From positions 14,351,543-14,415,542 of the forward strand of contig NC_088130.1 of NCBI RefSeq assembly GCF_036370855.1: DNA of 64,000 bases, read 5' to 3'. A program made the translations under genes and the position numbers. Below are positions 54,084-64,000 of this stretch, piece after piece. The DNA comes from Dromaius novaehollandiae. Its lineage: Eukaryota; Chordata; Aves; Casuariiformes; Dromaiidae. Below the pieces are notes generated by a model, which was given only the letters and a program-made list of their open reading frames with translations, searched no databases and was not told where the DNA came from. The stretch's first letter is position 1, and each line of letters opens with the position of its first letter.

Positions 54084-54490
54084 CTCGAAACACAGTTTCC
54101 GATTCACAAACCCCTTGGCTGGTTCTTCTGGTTCGTGTGGTCTTTTTCAGGAATCTCTTTGGGGCTTTTCCTTATTGTCTCCATGCACATGTTCTTCTGA
54201 AGGTGGCATTTTGTTCTGCTTTTCCATTTTCTCAGACAGTGCTGCCTGTGTCCTGTAGCACAGTGCAAAGCCCAAAGGTTTCCCCAGTAGCACTGCATGG
54301 GCATCCTTTTGGGCTGGGACAGGATGCGGGGGCCTCTTGGTCCATCTCACAGTATTGGTCTCTTTACACGAGGTGGGGGTCGTGCAGGGGCCCCTTGGTG
54401 GGCCTCCTAGGAGGGGTCCATAGCCCTGGGACATGTTCTAACTTGTTCAATTTCTCCCATCCTTTTGATGTCCCCTGCCTTCTTGAACTT
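53973..54490 (-). repeat. Right TIR of Polinton R (inner part)
   Basis: Matches 13800-14349 and 44750-45283 in inverted orientation, sharing CTCCTAGGAGG (absent from the left TIR), CCCTTTGGGCTTTG-type and ATATGTGTTTC blocks. Homology stops at GAACTTCAAG (54481-54490), where the minisatellite begins, so the outer half including promoter is gone. Confidence 0.8.
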
Positions 54491-57400
54491 CAAGCCATCC
54501 CTAAGGCTAGGCCGGGGGAAGGAACCAAGCAGCCCTTGGGGAGCTCCCAAATGCTGGGCAGGGACGGTGACAGAGGATGAAGGATTCAGGCCACCCTTGA
54601 GGAGGCCCTGGAGTCTGGGAGAACCTGGCAGGGAAGGGTCCAAGTGACCGCTGGGGAGCCCCCAGAGGCCAGGCAGAGAATGTGGCAGGGGTAAAGGGTT
54701 GCACTGCTGATGAGGCCCCAGAGTCCAGGCGGGGATGGCAGTGGGAGGGGTGAAGGGTTCAAGCTGCCCCTGAGCTGACTGCAGAGGCTGTGTGGGGAGC
54801 GAAGAGTTTGGACCGTCCCTGAGGTGGCCCTGGAGGCCAGGCAGGGGGCGGAAGGTTCAGGCCACCCCTGGGGAGGCCCTGGAGCCTGGGCAGGGACTGC
54901 AGTGTGAGGTGAAGGGTCCAGGCTGCCCTTAAGGAGCCCCAGAGGCTGGACAGGACTGTGAGAAAGGGTTCATGCTGCCCTGAAGGCCGAGTGGGACTGG
55001 GGGGAAGGGTTCAGAACATCCTGGAGGAGCATCGGGGTTTAGCCGGGACTGATGGGAATGGTTCAGGCTGTGCTGGAGGTGCCCCAGAGACTTGGCAGGA
55101 CTGGAGGAAAGGGTTCAGGCTGCCCCTGAGAAGCCAAGGAGCCTGGGGGAAATGGGTGGAAGGGTACATACCACACCTGAAGAGCCCCAGAGACTGGGCA
55201 CGACTCAGGGGGTGGGTTCAGGCCACCCCTGAGGAGCCCCAGAGGCTGGACAGGGATTGGGGGGAAGGGTTCAGGATGCCCCAGAGGAGCCCCAGAGGCT
55301 GGACAGGGATTGGGGGGAAGGGTTCAGGATGCCCCAGAGGAGCCCCAGAGGCTGGTTGGGACTGCAAGGAAGGGTTCAGGCTATCCTCGAGGAGCCTTGG
55401 AGGCCATGCATAACAGTGGAGAAGGGTTCGGGCAGCCCCAGAGGAGTACCGAAGGCCAGGCAGGGACAGGGGATGGTTCAGACCACTCCTGAGAAGCCCC
55501 CAGGCCTGTCAAAGATGGGTGCAAGGGGGAAAGTTTCAGGCCACCACTGAGGAGGCCTCTGGGGCTGGGCTGAGACAGAAGCAGGGGAGAAGTGTTCAGG
55601 ACTCCCCTGAGGAGGCCCCGAGGATGGACAGGGGTCCAAGGGATCAGGCTGCCCCCGAAGAGGCCTCAGAAGCCTGCAGGGATGGTGGCATGGAGTGTAG
55701 GGTTCAAGCCACCCCTGAGGAGGCCCTGGAGGCTGGGAAGAGATGGCAGCATGAGGCGAAGGGTTCAGGCTGCCCCTGAGGAGTCCCACAGGCCGGGCAG
55801 GACTTGGGGGGGGGGGGTTCATGCCACCCCAGAGGAGCCCTGGGGGCTGGGCGGGACTAGAGGGAAGGGTTCAGGCCACCCCTGAGGAGCTCCAGAAGCT
55901 GGGAGGGACTGAGGGGAAGGGTTCAGGCTGCCTGGGAGGACAGTCAGGGCTGGGCAGAAAGGTTCAAGCTGTCCCAGAGATGCCCTGGCTGGGCAGGGTT
56001 GGGGGGAAGGATTCAGGCTGCAACAGAGACCAGGCATGAATGGGGGGAAGAGTTCAGGCTGCCACAGAGAATCCTGGAGGCGGGGTGGGAACTGGGGAGA
56101 AAGTTTCAGGTTGCCCAGGAGGTCAGGCAGGATCTGGGGAAAGGGTTCAGGCAGCCCTTGGGGAGCCCCAGAGGCCAGGCAGGGATGGAGGGGAAGGGTT
56201 TTGGCCACTCCTGAAGAGCCCTGGAGGCTCGGCAGGACTGGGGGAAAGGGTTCAGGTAGCCCCAGAGGGGCCACAGAAGCCCTGTGGGACCGGGGGGAAG
56301 GGTTCAGGCCACCCAGGAGCCAGGGCTTGACTTGGAGAAGGGTTCAGGTTGCCCAGCATGCCGTGCGAGAGTAGAGGCAAGCATTCAGGCCACCCCAGAG
56401 GAGCTCCGGAGGCCAGGTGCAACTGAGAGGAAGGTTTCAGGCCACCTCTGAGGTCTTCCAGAGGCCAGGAATGACTGGGGGGAAGGGTTAAGGCCCTCCA
56501 GGAGGTCAGGCAGGACCAATGGGGAAGGGTTCAGGCTGCCCCTGAGGAACCAAGGAGTCTGGGGGGAATGGAGGGGAAGGGTACAGGCTACCTGGGAGGC
56601 CAGGTGGGACCTGGGGAAACAGTTCAGGCCACTCCTGAGGCTGAGCTGGACTGGGGGGGGGGAAGAATTCAGGCTTCCTCAGAGAAATCCTGGAGGCAGG
56701 GCAGGACTCAGGAGAAGAGTTCAGGCTACCCCTGAGGAGCCAAGGAGCCTGTGGGAAATGGGCGGTGTATGGGAAAGTGCGGAAGAATGTCGAGGAGATA
56801 GGCGATGGAAGCTAGCCAGACCGTTCCGTGGGAAAAGGAGCATCAACAGGGCATGTTGACCCACAGTCACGTGGTTGAGCCTGTGCCAGGGTGGCGCTGC
56901 ACCTGGGCCTTGAATCGAGAATAACGATGAGCTCAACATGCTTACTGCGCATGTGTATGGTACATAAAAACTTCATCTACTGCCCCCCCCCCCCGGCGTT
57001 CCTCACCCTGGACCGATGCTCAGCGGTGCCAGGGATCCCCCGCTCCATTATTGCCTCGACCGGGAAAATGCTGGGGAACCCCCGTTCAGATGCAGAGGTA
57101 ATAAATGCTCCATATCGACCATCGTATGCCTTGTGTTTGTGTATCCGTCCCTGCCGGGAGTCCAGGCGGTGCCCCCGCCTCACCCTTACAGGCGGAAAGG
57201 TTCAGGATGCCCCTGAGGAACCCTGGAGACCAGGCAGGGACAGCAGTCAAGAGCAAAGGGTTCCAGCTGCCTCTGAGAAGCCCCTGGAGGCTGGGCAGGG
57301 GGTCAAAGGGTTGAGGCTGTCACTGAGGAGGTATCCAGGGACTGGGCAGAGATGGTGGCAGGGGGCAAAGGGTTCAGGCCTCCTGGCCTCAAAGGCTGGA

Positions 57401-59370
57401 CAGGGAGGTCCAAAGGTTCAGGCTGTCCATGAAGAGGCCTCAAAAGTCTGCGGGGATGGAGGCATGAGAAAGGGTTCAGGCTGCCCCAATGAGCCCTGGA
57501 GGCCAGGCAGGACTGGGAGAAAGGGTTTGGGCTGCCCTGGAGGAGCCACAAAAGCCATGTGCAGGGTGGGGAAAAGTTCAGGACACCACTGAGGAGCCCC
57601 AGAGGCTGGAAGGGAACTGGCCAGAAATGGTTCAGGGCACTCCTGAGGAGCCCTGGAGGCTGGGAGTGGCTGGGGGGAATGATTTAGGCCTCCAGGCGCC
57701 CCAGCAAGACTGGGGTGAAGGCTTCAGGCTGCCCCAAAGGATCCATGGAACCAGACACAAGTAGGGGGAAGATTTCAGGCCACACTGGAGGAGGCCTGGT
57801 GGCTGGGCAGTGACTGGGGAGAAGGGTTCAAGTCTGCCCAGAGGCCAAGCACGACTAATGGAAAGTATTCAGATCACCCTGGAAGAGCCCCATAGGCTGG
57901 GTGCAGCTGGGGAAAAGGTTTCAGGCCACCCCTGAGGAGGGACAGAGGCCAAGCAGGACTGGGGGGAAGGATTCAGGCTGCCCCAGAGGAGCCCTGGAGG
58001 CCAGATGTGAATGGGGAAAAGGTTTCAGCCCTCTCCCCTCTGAGAATGCCCAGAGGCCAGGCAGGTTCAGGTTAACCAGGAGCCTGGGTGGGACTATTCA
58101 GGCCTCCCCAGAGACCAGGCAGGATAGGGGGAAGGGTTCGAGCTGACCTGGAAGAACCTCAAGGGCCAGGCACAACTGGAGGGAAGGATTCAGGCCTCCC
58201 CTGAGAAGCCCCAGAGACCAGGCACAACTGGGGAGAAGCATTCAGACCACCCTGAAGATGCTCCAGAGGTCAGGAATGACTCAGGGGACATGTTCAGGCT
58301 GCCCAGAGGAGCCCCAGAGGCTAGGCATGACTGGAGGGACTGGTTCAGGCTTCCATGGAAGAGCCCCAGAGGCCAGGCACAACTTACATGAAGTGTTCAG
58401 GCCAAAAGGTGGAGCCCCAGAAGCCAGGCGTGAGTTGGAGGGAAGCATTCAGGCTGCCCCAGAGGAGCCCTGGATGTTGGGCATGATAGGGGGAATGGCT
58501 TAGGCCACCCCGGAACATGAGCACAACTTGGGGGGAGGCTTTGGGCTTCCCAGAAGGACCCCCAGTCTCCAGGCATGAGAGGGGGAAAGGATTCAGGCCT
58601 CCTCAGAGGAGCCACAGAAGTCATGCACAGACAGGAAGGAAGGGTTCAGGATGTCCCTGAGGAGCCCCAGAGGCTGGGCAGGTCTTGGGGAAATGGTTTG
58701 GGTCCCCAGCAAGACTGGGATGAAGGGTTCAGGCCACCCAGAAGCCATGGCTTGACTAGAAGGGTTTGGGCCACCTCGGCAGAACCCTCCAGACCGAGTG
58801 AGACTGGAGGGAAGGTTTCAGGCCACCCTGGGGGCTGAGCACGACTCAGGGGAAGGCTTCAGGCAGCCCCAGAGGAGTCCTGGACACCAGGTGAAACTGG
58901 GGGGAAGGGTTCAGGCCACACCAGAGGAGGCCTGGCAGCAACTTTTGAAAAGGGTTCAGGCCACCTGAGAGGTCATGTGCAACTGGGGGGCAGCATTTAA
59001 GTCTCCCCAGAGGCTGGGCACAACTAGGGGGGAAGGGGGCAGTGTTCAGGCTGCCCCAGGGGAGCACTGGAGGCCAGGCACAACTTGGGGGGGGGGCACA
59101 GCACCATTCAGGCCATCTGGGACACTGGATGTGATGGCAGGGGTGGGGGAAAGGGTTCAGGTTGCCCCTGAGGAGGCCGCATGGGACTGGCACAAAGATT
59201 TTAGGCTCCCTTGGAGGAGCCCCCCAGCCCAGGCAGGGCCAGGGGAAAGGGTTCAGGCTGTGCTGGAGGAGTCCCTGAGGCTGGACTGTGGGGGAGGGGG
59301 GGTGTTTCAAACCACCCCGACAGGCCCTAAAGGCTGGGTGGGATTGGGGTGGGAGGCAGTTCACTCAGGA
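54491..59370 (+). repeat. GC-rich ~53-bp minisatellite array
   Basis: Tandem units of roughly 50-53 bp with core GGGGAAGGGTTCAGG, then CTGCCCC, TGAGGAGCC, CCAGAGG and CTGGGCAGGACTG. Two adjacent units at 55261 and 55314 are nearly identical (period 53). Unit length varies, with longer GATGGCGGCA-type variants around 55500-55800 and 57200-57450. It spans about 4.9 kb (roughly 80 units, minus the solo LTR). The plus strand is G-rich. Open frames on all strands reflect composition, not coding. Confidence 0.92.
56766..57190 (+). mobile_element. Solo LTR of ERV-B family with 5-bp target duplication
   Basis: 425 bp from TGTATGGGAAAG to CACCCTTACA, flanked by GGCGG at 56761-56765 and 57191-57195. 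Same family as 18779-19163, but longer by two short blocks. Contains the TACATAAAAAC element and AATAAA (near 57099). The array continues on both sides, so it entered an existing minisatellite and internal viral sequence was later lost by LTR-LTR recombination. Confidence 0.92.
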
Positions 59371-59639
59371 GCCTAGAGCTGGGTAAGGGATCAGTGCTGT
59401 GGAGAGATCAGAGCCCCTCCCCATGCTAGTCCCTCAAAACAATGCCCTGCACAGCCCAAGCACCAGGCCCCACAGGTCTCAACTTTAGCTCAGGCCTTCT
59501 CAAGCTCTACTTTCAAGGAGCAACAAGGGTTGACTGTACCCTAAGGGAAGGCAATCTGGGAGCCAAGGGTGACCACAGCACAGGCAGCACCCTCACTGAC
59601 CAGGGTACAGTCCTACATCATATCAACACTGTGGGCAGA
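59371..59639. other. Unassigned interval after the minisatellite
   Basis: No open frame of note. It may be part of the adjacent gypsy-type element, but no motif supports this. Confidence 0.35.
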
Positions 59640-60072
59640 GCCAGGTGCTGGTAACAGGGTCCATCAACAGTCTCAGACAAGGCAAAGAAATGAACCAGGT
59701 CTAGAGTCCATCCAGGGAGCCCAGTCAGTAACAAAAGAAGATGGGGCCAGAGATAGGACTAGAGATAAGGCTACAACATGGGTCCAAAGTCCATCTAGGA
59801 GACAGCACAAAAGACAGGACTGGAGGCAATGTACATCTAAGAGACCCATCCAGGAGACAAGCTATCTACAATGTAGGTTCAAGGTCTATCCAGAAGGCAG
59901 GGACAAAGATTGAGCAAGAGATAAGTACACTTACAACGTAACTCAAAAACTGAAACCCCAAGCCTGAGCTTAAATGGAGCTCCTGGAGCAATGGGCAGAG
60001 GGTGTGGGTGGAGGCCCCAGGTGAGGCTGGTCAGGGCCATTAAGGCCTATTAGTACACTCAGGGGCCTGACA
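59640..60072 (-). mobile_element. Ty3/gypsy-type LTR remnant
   Basis: Minus strand starts TGTCAGGCCCCTGAGTG at 60072. The segment 59970-60060 matches 2216-2310 inverted. Further in, three loose ~85-bp units with GTCCATCCAGGAGAC-like cores occur at 59700, 59780 and 59876. The far end is not defined. Confidence 0.5.
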
Positions 60073-60690
60073 GAGGAACAGTTGAGAGGTCTGTGGAGTC
60101 ATGGGCAACTTCCTGAGAGGAATGAAGTGAGCCATCTTGGTGAACAGGTCTACAATCACTAGGATGGCTGTGTTCCTCTGTAAGAGGGGCAGGTTTACTA
60201 TGAAGTCCATGGACATGAACTAAGGCCAGTTGGGGGTGGGGAGGGGTCTTAGGAGACCCTGTGGTCTTTGCAGAGGTCTTTTAGTGCAAGCACAGGTGTC
60301 ACAGGCCCAGGCATAGTCAGCCACATGTGCCTATACCATGGGCCACCAGTAGACCTGAATCATCAGGTATTGCATCTTCCAGTGGCCTCCATGTCCAGCT
60401 GCAGGTGCATCATGGCACTGGTGGAGGACCTGTGCTTGCAGTGGGTCCCCGTGGGATGTGCAACTGCCTGTCCCAGTGCAGGCAGCCATCCTGTCCTTGC
60501 AGGCTAGGAGAGGCTGAGCCAGCGCAATGCTGTGCTAGGAGTAGGTCATTGCCAGTGGCCTGGCAAACTTCTACAGTGAGCTCATCCTCCATTGTGGCTG
60601 TGATTAAGTGTTTGAGGAAAACAGGACAGGGGTACGTGCATAAGGCGTGCATCCAAATCTGAATCCTCTGTGGTACTGTGGAACTGGGCC
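60073..60690 (-). pseudogene. Ty3/gypsy integrase remnant
   Basis: Minus-strand reading gives CHDAPAAGHGGHWKM (His pair of the zinc domain), a YWWPMV block, CDTCACTKRPLQ (Cys pair) and MSMDFIVNLPLLQRNTAILV (first catalytic Asp) followed by IVDLFTKMAHFIPLRKLP. This is the chromovirus-style gypsy integrase signature. Stops and shifts break it, and the core is cut at about 60073 by the LTR. RT is not visible. Confidence 0.8.
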
Positions 60691-63600
60691 CTTGTTGGTG
60701 AGGCCACTGTTTCTGCCTGCCTTGTAACCATGCTCAGCTCTTGGCTCCCCTTCCCTTAGGGAGCAGCTGGCCCTTGCTGCTCCCTGACACAGAGGAAAAT
60801 AGTACTAGAAAATCTGCCCAGGGGTATTGGAAGGGTAAAAATGAATTATTGTAGTACAGAGCCACTCATATGCACTAATGGGAACCATTTGGAGGACCAG
60901 ATTGTGATTTCTACAGGGAGACCTTTTCTTTCCTGGTGCCATCTTGTTTAACCCTTGAATTGATGGAATCAGTATGGAGAGTCATTTTCCTATCTGAGTC
61001 TGATGATCTCATCATATTGTTATTCATGACAGGTTATATTTTTTGTTGTTCACTAGTATTGAGACAACTGCTAATTTATTTTTGAAAATGGATGTAAATC
61101 CCCCAAAGCCTCATGCGTTTTAACTTGAATCATGCACACCAGAAATGCATTCATCTTTGTGTGTTATTTTTAACTCGCTGTAGTGTAGAGAGTGTTTAAA
61201 AAAAGCATTTGCCCAATGCAAGAGGAGAAATCAGACCATGCAATGGAGGTAACACCAGGAATAAGGAATCGCCCAAGACCTAACAAGGAAAATTGATAAA
61301 ATGCCATACATTAACATTGAAGTCCTGAATATGAATTGTGATTGTTTGCAAGTGATTCACAAACCAGAAGAAAGGACTGAAAATTAATTATCTTAAAGAA
61401 TATAGCCAGCTCTAGCTGTAAACTCTCCATTACAGTGTCAGGAGCTCACTTGGAACCTGAACTGCCACTTAATCTAAATAAAAATGGAGATTTTTCAAAG
61501 CCCTTAAAGGAATTCAGGCAATTATCCCTGTTTAGGACAGTATGGGCTTAATTTTAAGCCAGTTCTTATATGTGCCTCATCTAGGCTTTAGGGATCAAAC
61601 ATATCATCAAATAATCAGGGACAGAGCCCTGACAGACCCACACACCATGTTTTCATTAATGGCAGGTGTGTACTTGCATCCCTCCATTTTCTTTGCAATT
61701 TCTTTCTTTGAATTGACTTCTTGTGTCTTCCCAGACTAGCTGGGTATCATCTCCAATACAGTATTACTCTGGAACATCATCAGGTCCTGCTAGATCAGTC
61801 TAGACATGCAATGTACTGATATGCTTTGCAGTCTTTTTTTCTCTCTGAAGTGCCTGACAGAATTCTGCCCCATAACTTTCATATCAAACTACCCACAGAA
61901 GGATACTCTTCCTTTTCTAACTTTACAGACAAATACAGTTACTTTCTAAAACCCATCAGCTTGGGGGAGAGTAAATATAATAATGCCATCATTAGAAGAA
62001 ATAATCTTAGTATATATAAGAACAGTTCCAATTTCAAGCCAGCAGCTTGGCTAACAAACCTGTCAAGTGTTACCATGAAGATGGTAACTTCTGCATTTTT
62101 ATCATTATAAAATTAACAGTTCTCATCATTCTTCTATGGCCGGAAGAGGAAGTGTGTATGTTGATATCTGAAGCACTTATCTCTTTGAAGGGATGGAACT
62201 TGATTCAGTCACACAAGAACATATAAGGGCTTGACTCTCAATCAGTGAGAGGTAAACATCTGCATAAGTAGTAGCCTGATGAGACAAGAATTTAAAGGCC
62301 TATGCTGAGAGCTCTGCTATTCAAGGACATTCATCCAGTACAGAGAAGTAAGCACATTGTTTTCCATGAGCCTGGTTCCAATTCCTTCTCCAGTCCTTCC
62401 TGCTCCCCTTGCACAGTTGAGCTATTCACTTGGTCTCTCCCCACCTAACTTTGTCACCTTCTGTAGCCTGTCAGGTGTTGGTATCATGCTTCCTCCCTGC
62501 TACAGGTGCGTTAGCCATCCACTGCCTCTTTCTCTGGGGAGGCATCAGTATTAAAATCAGCCAGTGCCTCTAGACCTCTGCCTAGATGCCACAGCTGTCA
62601 CTGGGAAGGCAAAGCCAGCTTTTGTGATGGCCATCCTCACAAACAGTCCTCTGCTGTCTTCTAGATCTTTATTCTGGTGTTATCTAACCACAGAAGTTGC
62701 CCCAGTTTAACTGGGCACCCTTTAAGCTAAGCAGGACCCAAAGGCTGTGAGGACCCACACTTAAAAAAAAAAAAGAAAAAATGATTTCCGCTTAACCCAG
62801 CTTGTGTGTGGAATAAACCTAGGTTAACCTACTGGCTCTTGATAATGCTGGAATTGCAGATGAAGTTGAATAACTGCAGCTTCCTCAGAGACAGACTGAG
62901 TTATTCAGAAAGAACATTGTTCAGAGATGCTGAATTACTCCAGAGCTGCATATCCCTCTTATCTTGTCTGAAAAGATGGATAGATCTTACTTTCCAGTCT
63001 CAGGAACAGAGGAAAATGAAGCCAGTGAACCCAGGAAATCTGAATCAAATGACTCTTGAGTCTTTGCAAGAGCTGGAAAGTAGTAAATGGGTAAATGTAG
63101 GCAGGTAGCTATGAGCATGTGGAGGAGAGGCAGTAGCACTGATTCTCATAGGCCCAAGACACTGGGCTTTGAAGATGGAAGAAGGCAGAGTGAGAGAACA
63201 AGGCAAGTTTCCAGGTGAGGAACGTCAAACGGGAGCCAAACACCAATGTCTTCCCCAACGAGAAGTATGGAAGTCAAAAGTCAAGGCCCTTTACCACTCA
63301 AGGGCCCAATTTTTAATTGTTTCAGCAATAGCTGGTAGAGGTGATGGAAGGGGACAAGTCTCATTCCTTGCACAAGGCCTATGCCCCATAGCTCTGTCCC
63401 TCCAGAAGAACTCACAGGCTTGGTCTTGCGACTTTGTCCCTTCCATATTACCCAAGAATCTTTCTTGCTGGCTTCCAAGAGCTTTTCTTTGTCAGAAGAA
63501 CCTCCAGAAAGCTGAACCTCCAGCTGTTGCCTGCCTTCCAAAACCTGATGTGGCACAAAGAGACCTGCTTAGGGGAACTCAAGTTATCCCATGTAAGATG

Positions 63601-64000
63601 AAATGAACACATTTCCCTATGACTCTCTTCTTTATAGATTGATCACGAGTAAGATTTGAGCAGGAGCCCTTCAGTGTTGTAAAACAGAGCACTATAACAT
63701 AGCTGAAAGACCAACTAACTTCATCTGCTAGTAGCAATAGGTAATTATCCATCTTTAAATAATATCCATAGGTGGATCATAATATATCCCTCATCAATGA
63801 CTTACATTCTTCCCACATTCTCTTCTGTTGTCTAGGCCAGCACCATGTGTCTCAAAAGCTCTCCAGCTTCCAGAGAATTTAGTCGTTGATATTTCCATCC
63901 TCTCAAACAGGAGATGCTCAAATAATTTTCTCTCACAATGGGATGATCTGGGGGTTTTATAGGATTCACAGAGAAACTTGCACCTAATACATGGTCATTC
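60691..64000. other. Unassigned right flank
   Basis: About 3.3 kb with no recognised repeat, gene or RNA. The longest frames (62806-63108, 63169-63606) have no recognisable domain, no convincing splice context and ordinary composition, so they are not called. An A-run lies at 62763-62780. Confidence 0.4.

Larger units (their letters stand above)
44568..54490 (+). mobile_element. Polinton/Maverick R with both TIRs
   Basis: Bounded by TIRs in inverted orientation (44568-45283 and 53973-54490, both cut on their outer side). Plus-strand arm: ORF c, integrase, PX-like, major capsid, protease. Minus-strand arm: gene b, PolB, X. The ATPase and the polymerase domain of PolB are missing. An insertion (46690-48204) splits the capsid gene. 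About 9.9 kb remains; intact Polintons are typically 15-20 kb. Confidence 0.85.

Noticed and set aside
54958..58838. Many overlapping open frames of 60-150 codons in the minisatellite
   Set aside because: They occur in several frames of both strands, follow the repeat unit and have no start context; GC-rich repeats lack stop codons by composition.
54491..59370. Regular repeats resembling a CRISPR array
   Set aside because: Units are contiguous and diverged without unique spacers, and the setting is a vertebrate genome.
62806..63606. Frames of 100 and 145 codons in the right flank
   Set aside because: No domain, no clear splice or promoter context, and ordinary length for chance in this composition.

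Overview
The window looks like vertebrate nuclear DNA from a sauropsid. It carries several CR1 LINE copies (one ending in the ATTCTGTG octamer repeat), a Ty3/gypsy relic, a 5S rRNA-like fragment, at least four retroviral lineages and, most strikingly, Polinton/Maverick (adintovirus-like) DNA elements. This mix suggests a crocodilian or turtle more than a bird, but species is inference. I see no complete host gene. The only host-like stretch is an AT-rich, repeat-poor block (about 3.6-11.4 kb) with a possible terminal exon at 4661.

Layout. 1-3.6 kb: retroviral pol and gag on the minus strand (ERV-D), with a gypsy LTR scrap inside. 3.6-11.4 kb: AT-rich block. 11.4-13 kb: a CR1 3' end and an LTR-like piece. 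13-22.7 kb: left Polinton (L): terminal inverted repeat (TIR), an unrecognised gene b, a piece of an unrecognised gene X, an inserted retrovirus (ERV-B), packaging ATPase, X, protease, major capsid. 22.7-30 kb: a tRNA-Leu-primed retroviral 5' end (ERV-C), CR1 copies, a 5S-like fragment. 30-34 kb: 5'-truncated plus-strand retrovirus (ERV-A+). 34-37.8 kb: scrambled Polinton remnants (TIR end, PolB and capsid pieces) with CR1 pieces. 37.7-44.6 kb: minus-strand sister provirus (ERV-A-). 44.6-54.5 kb: right Polinton (R) with both TIRs. 54.5-59.4 kb: GC-rich minisatellite with a solo LTR of the ERV-B family. 59.4-60.7 kb: gypsy LTR and integrase remains. 60.7-64 kb: nothing recognised.

Combining L and R gives an inferred ancestral Polinton order: TIR, integrase, minor capsid, (gap), PX-like protein, major capsid and protease on one strand; then X, ATPase, PolB and gene b converging from the opposite TIR. 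All copies are broken. Two features stand out. First, the TIR holds a TATA box and a small intron whose 3' splice site lies at the inner TIR boundary, so both arms could share one promoter and leader exon. Second, L and R share a 981-bp inverted repeat (protease plus the X 3' end) that is almost identical and even carries the same disabling lesions, while flanking homologous capsid sequence is clearly diverged.
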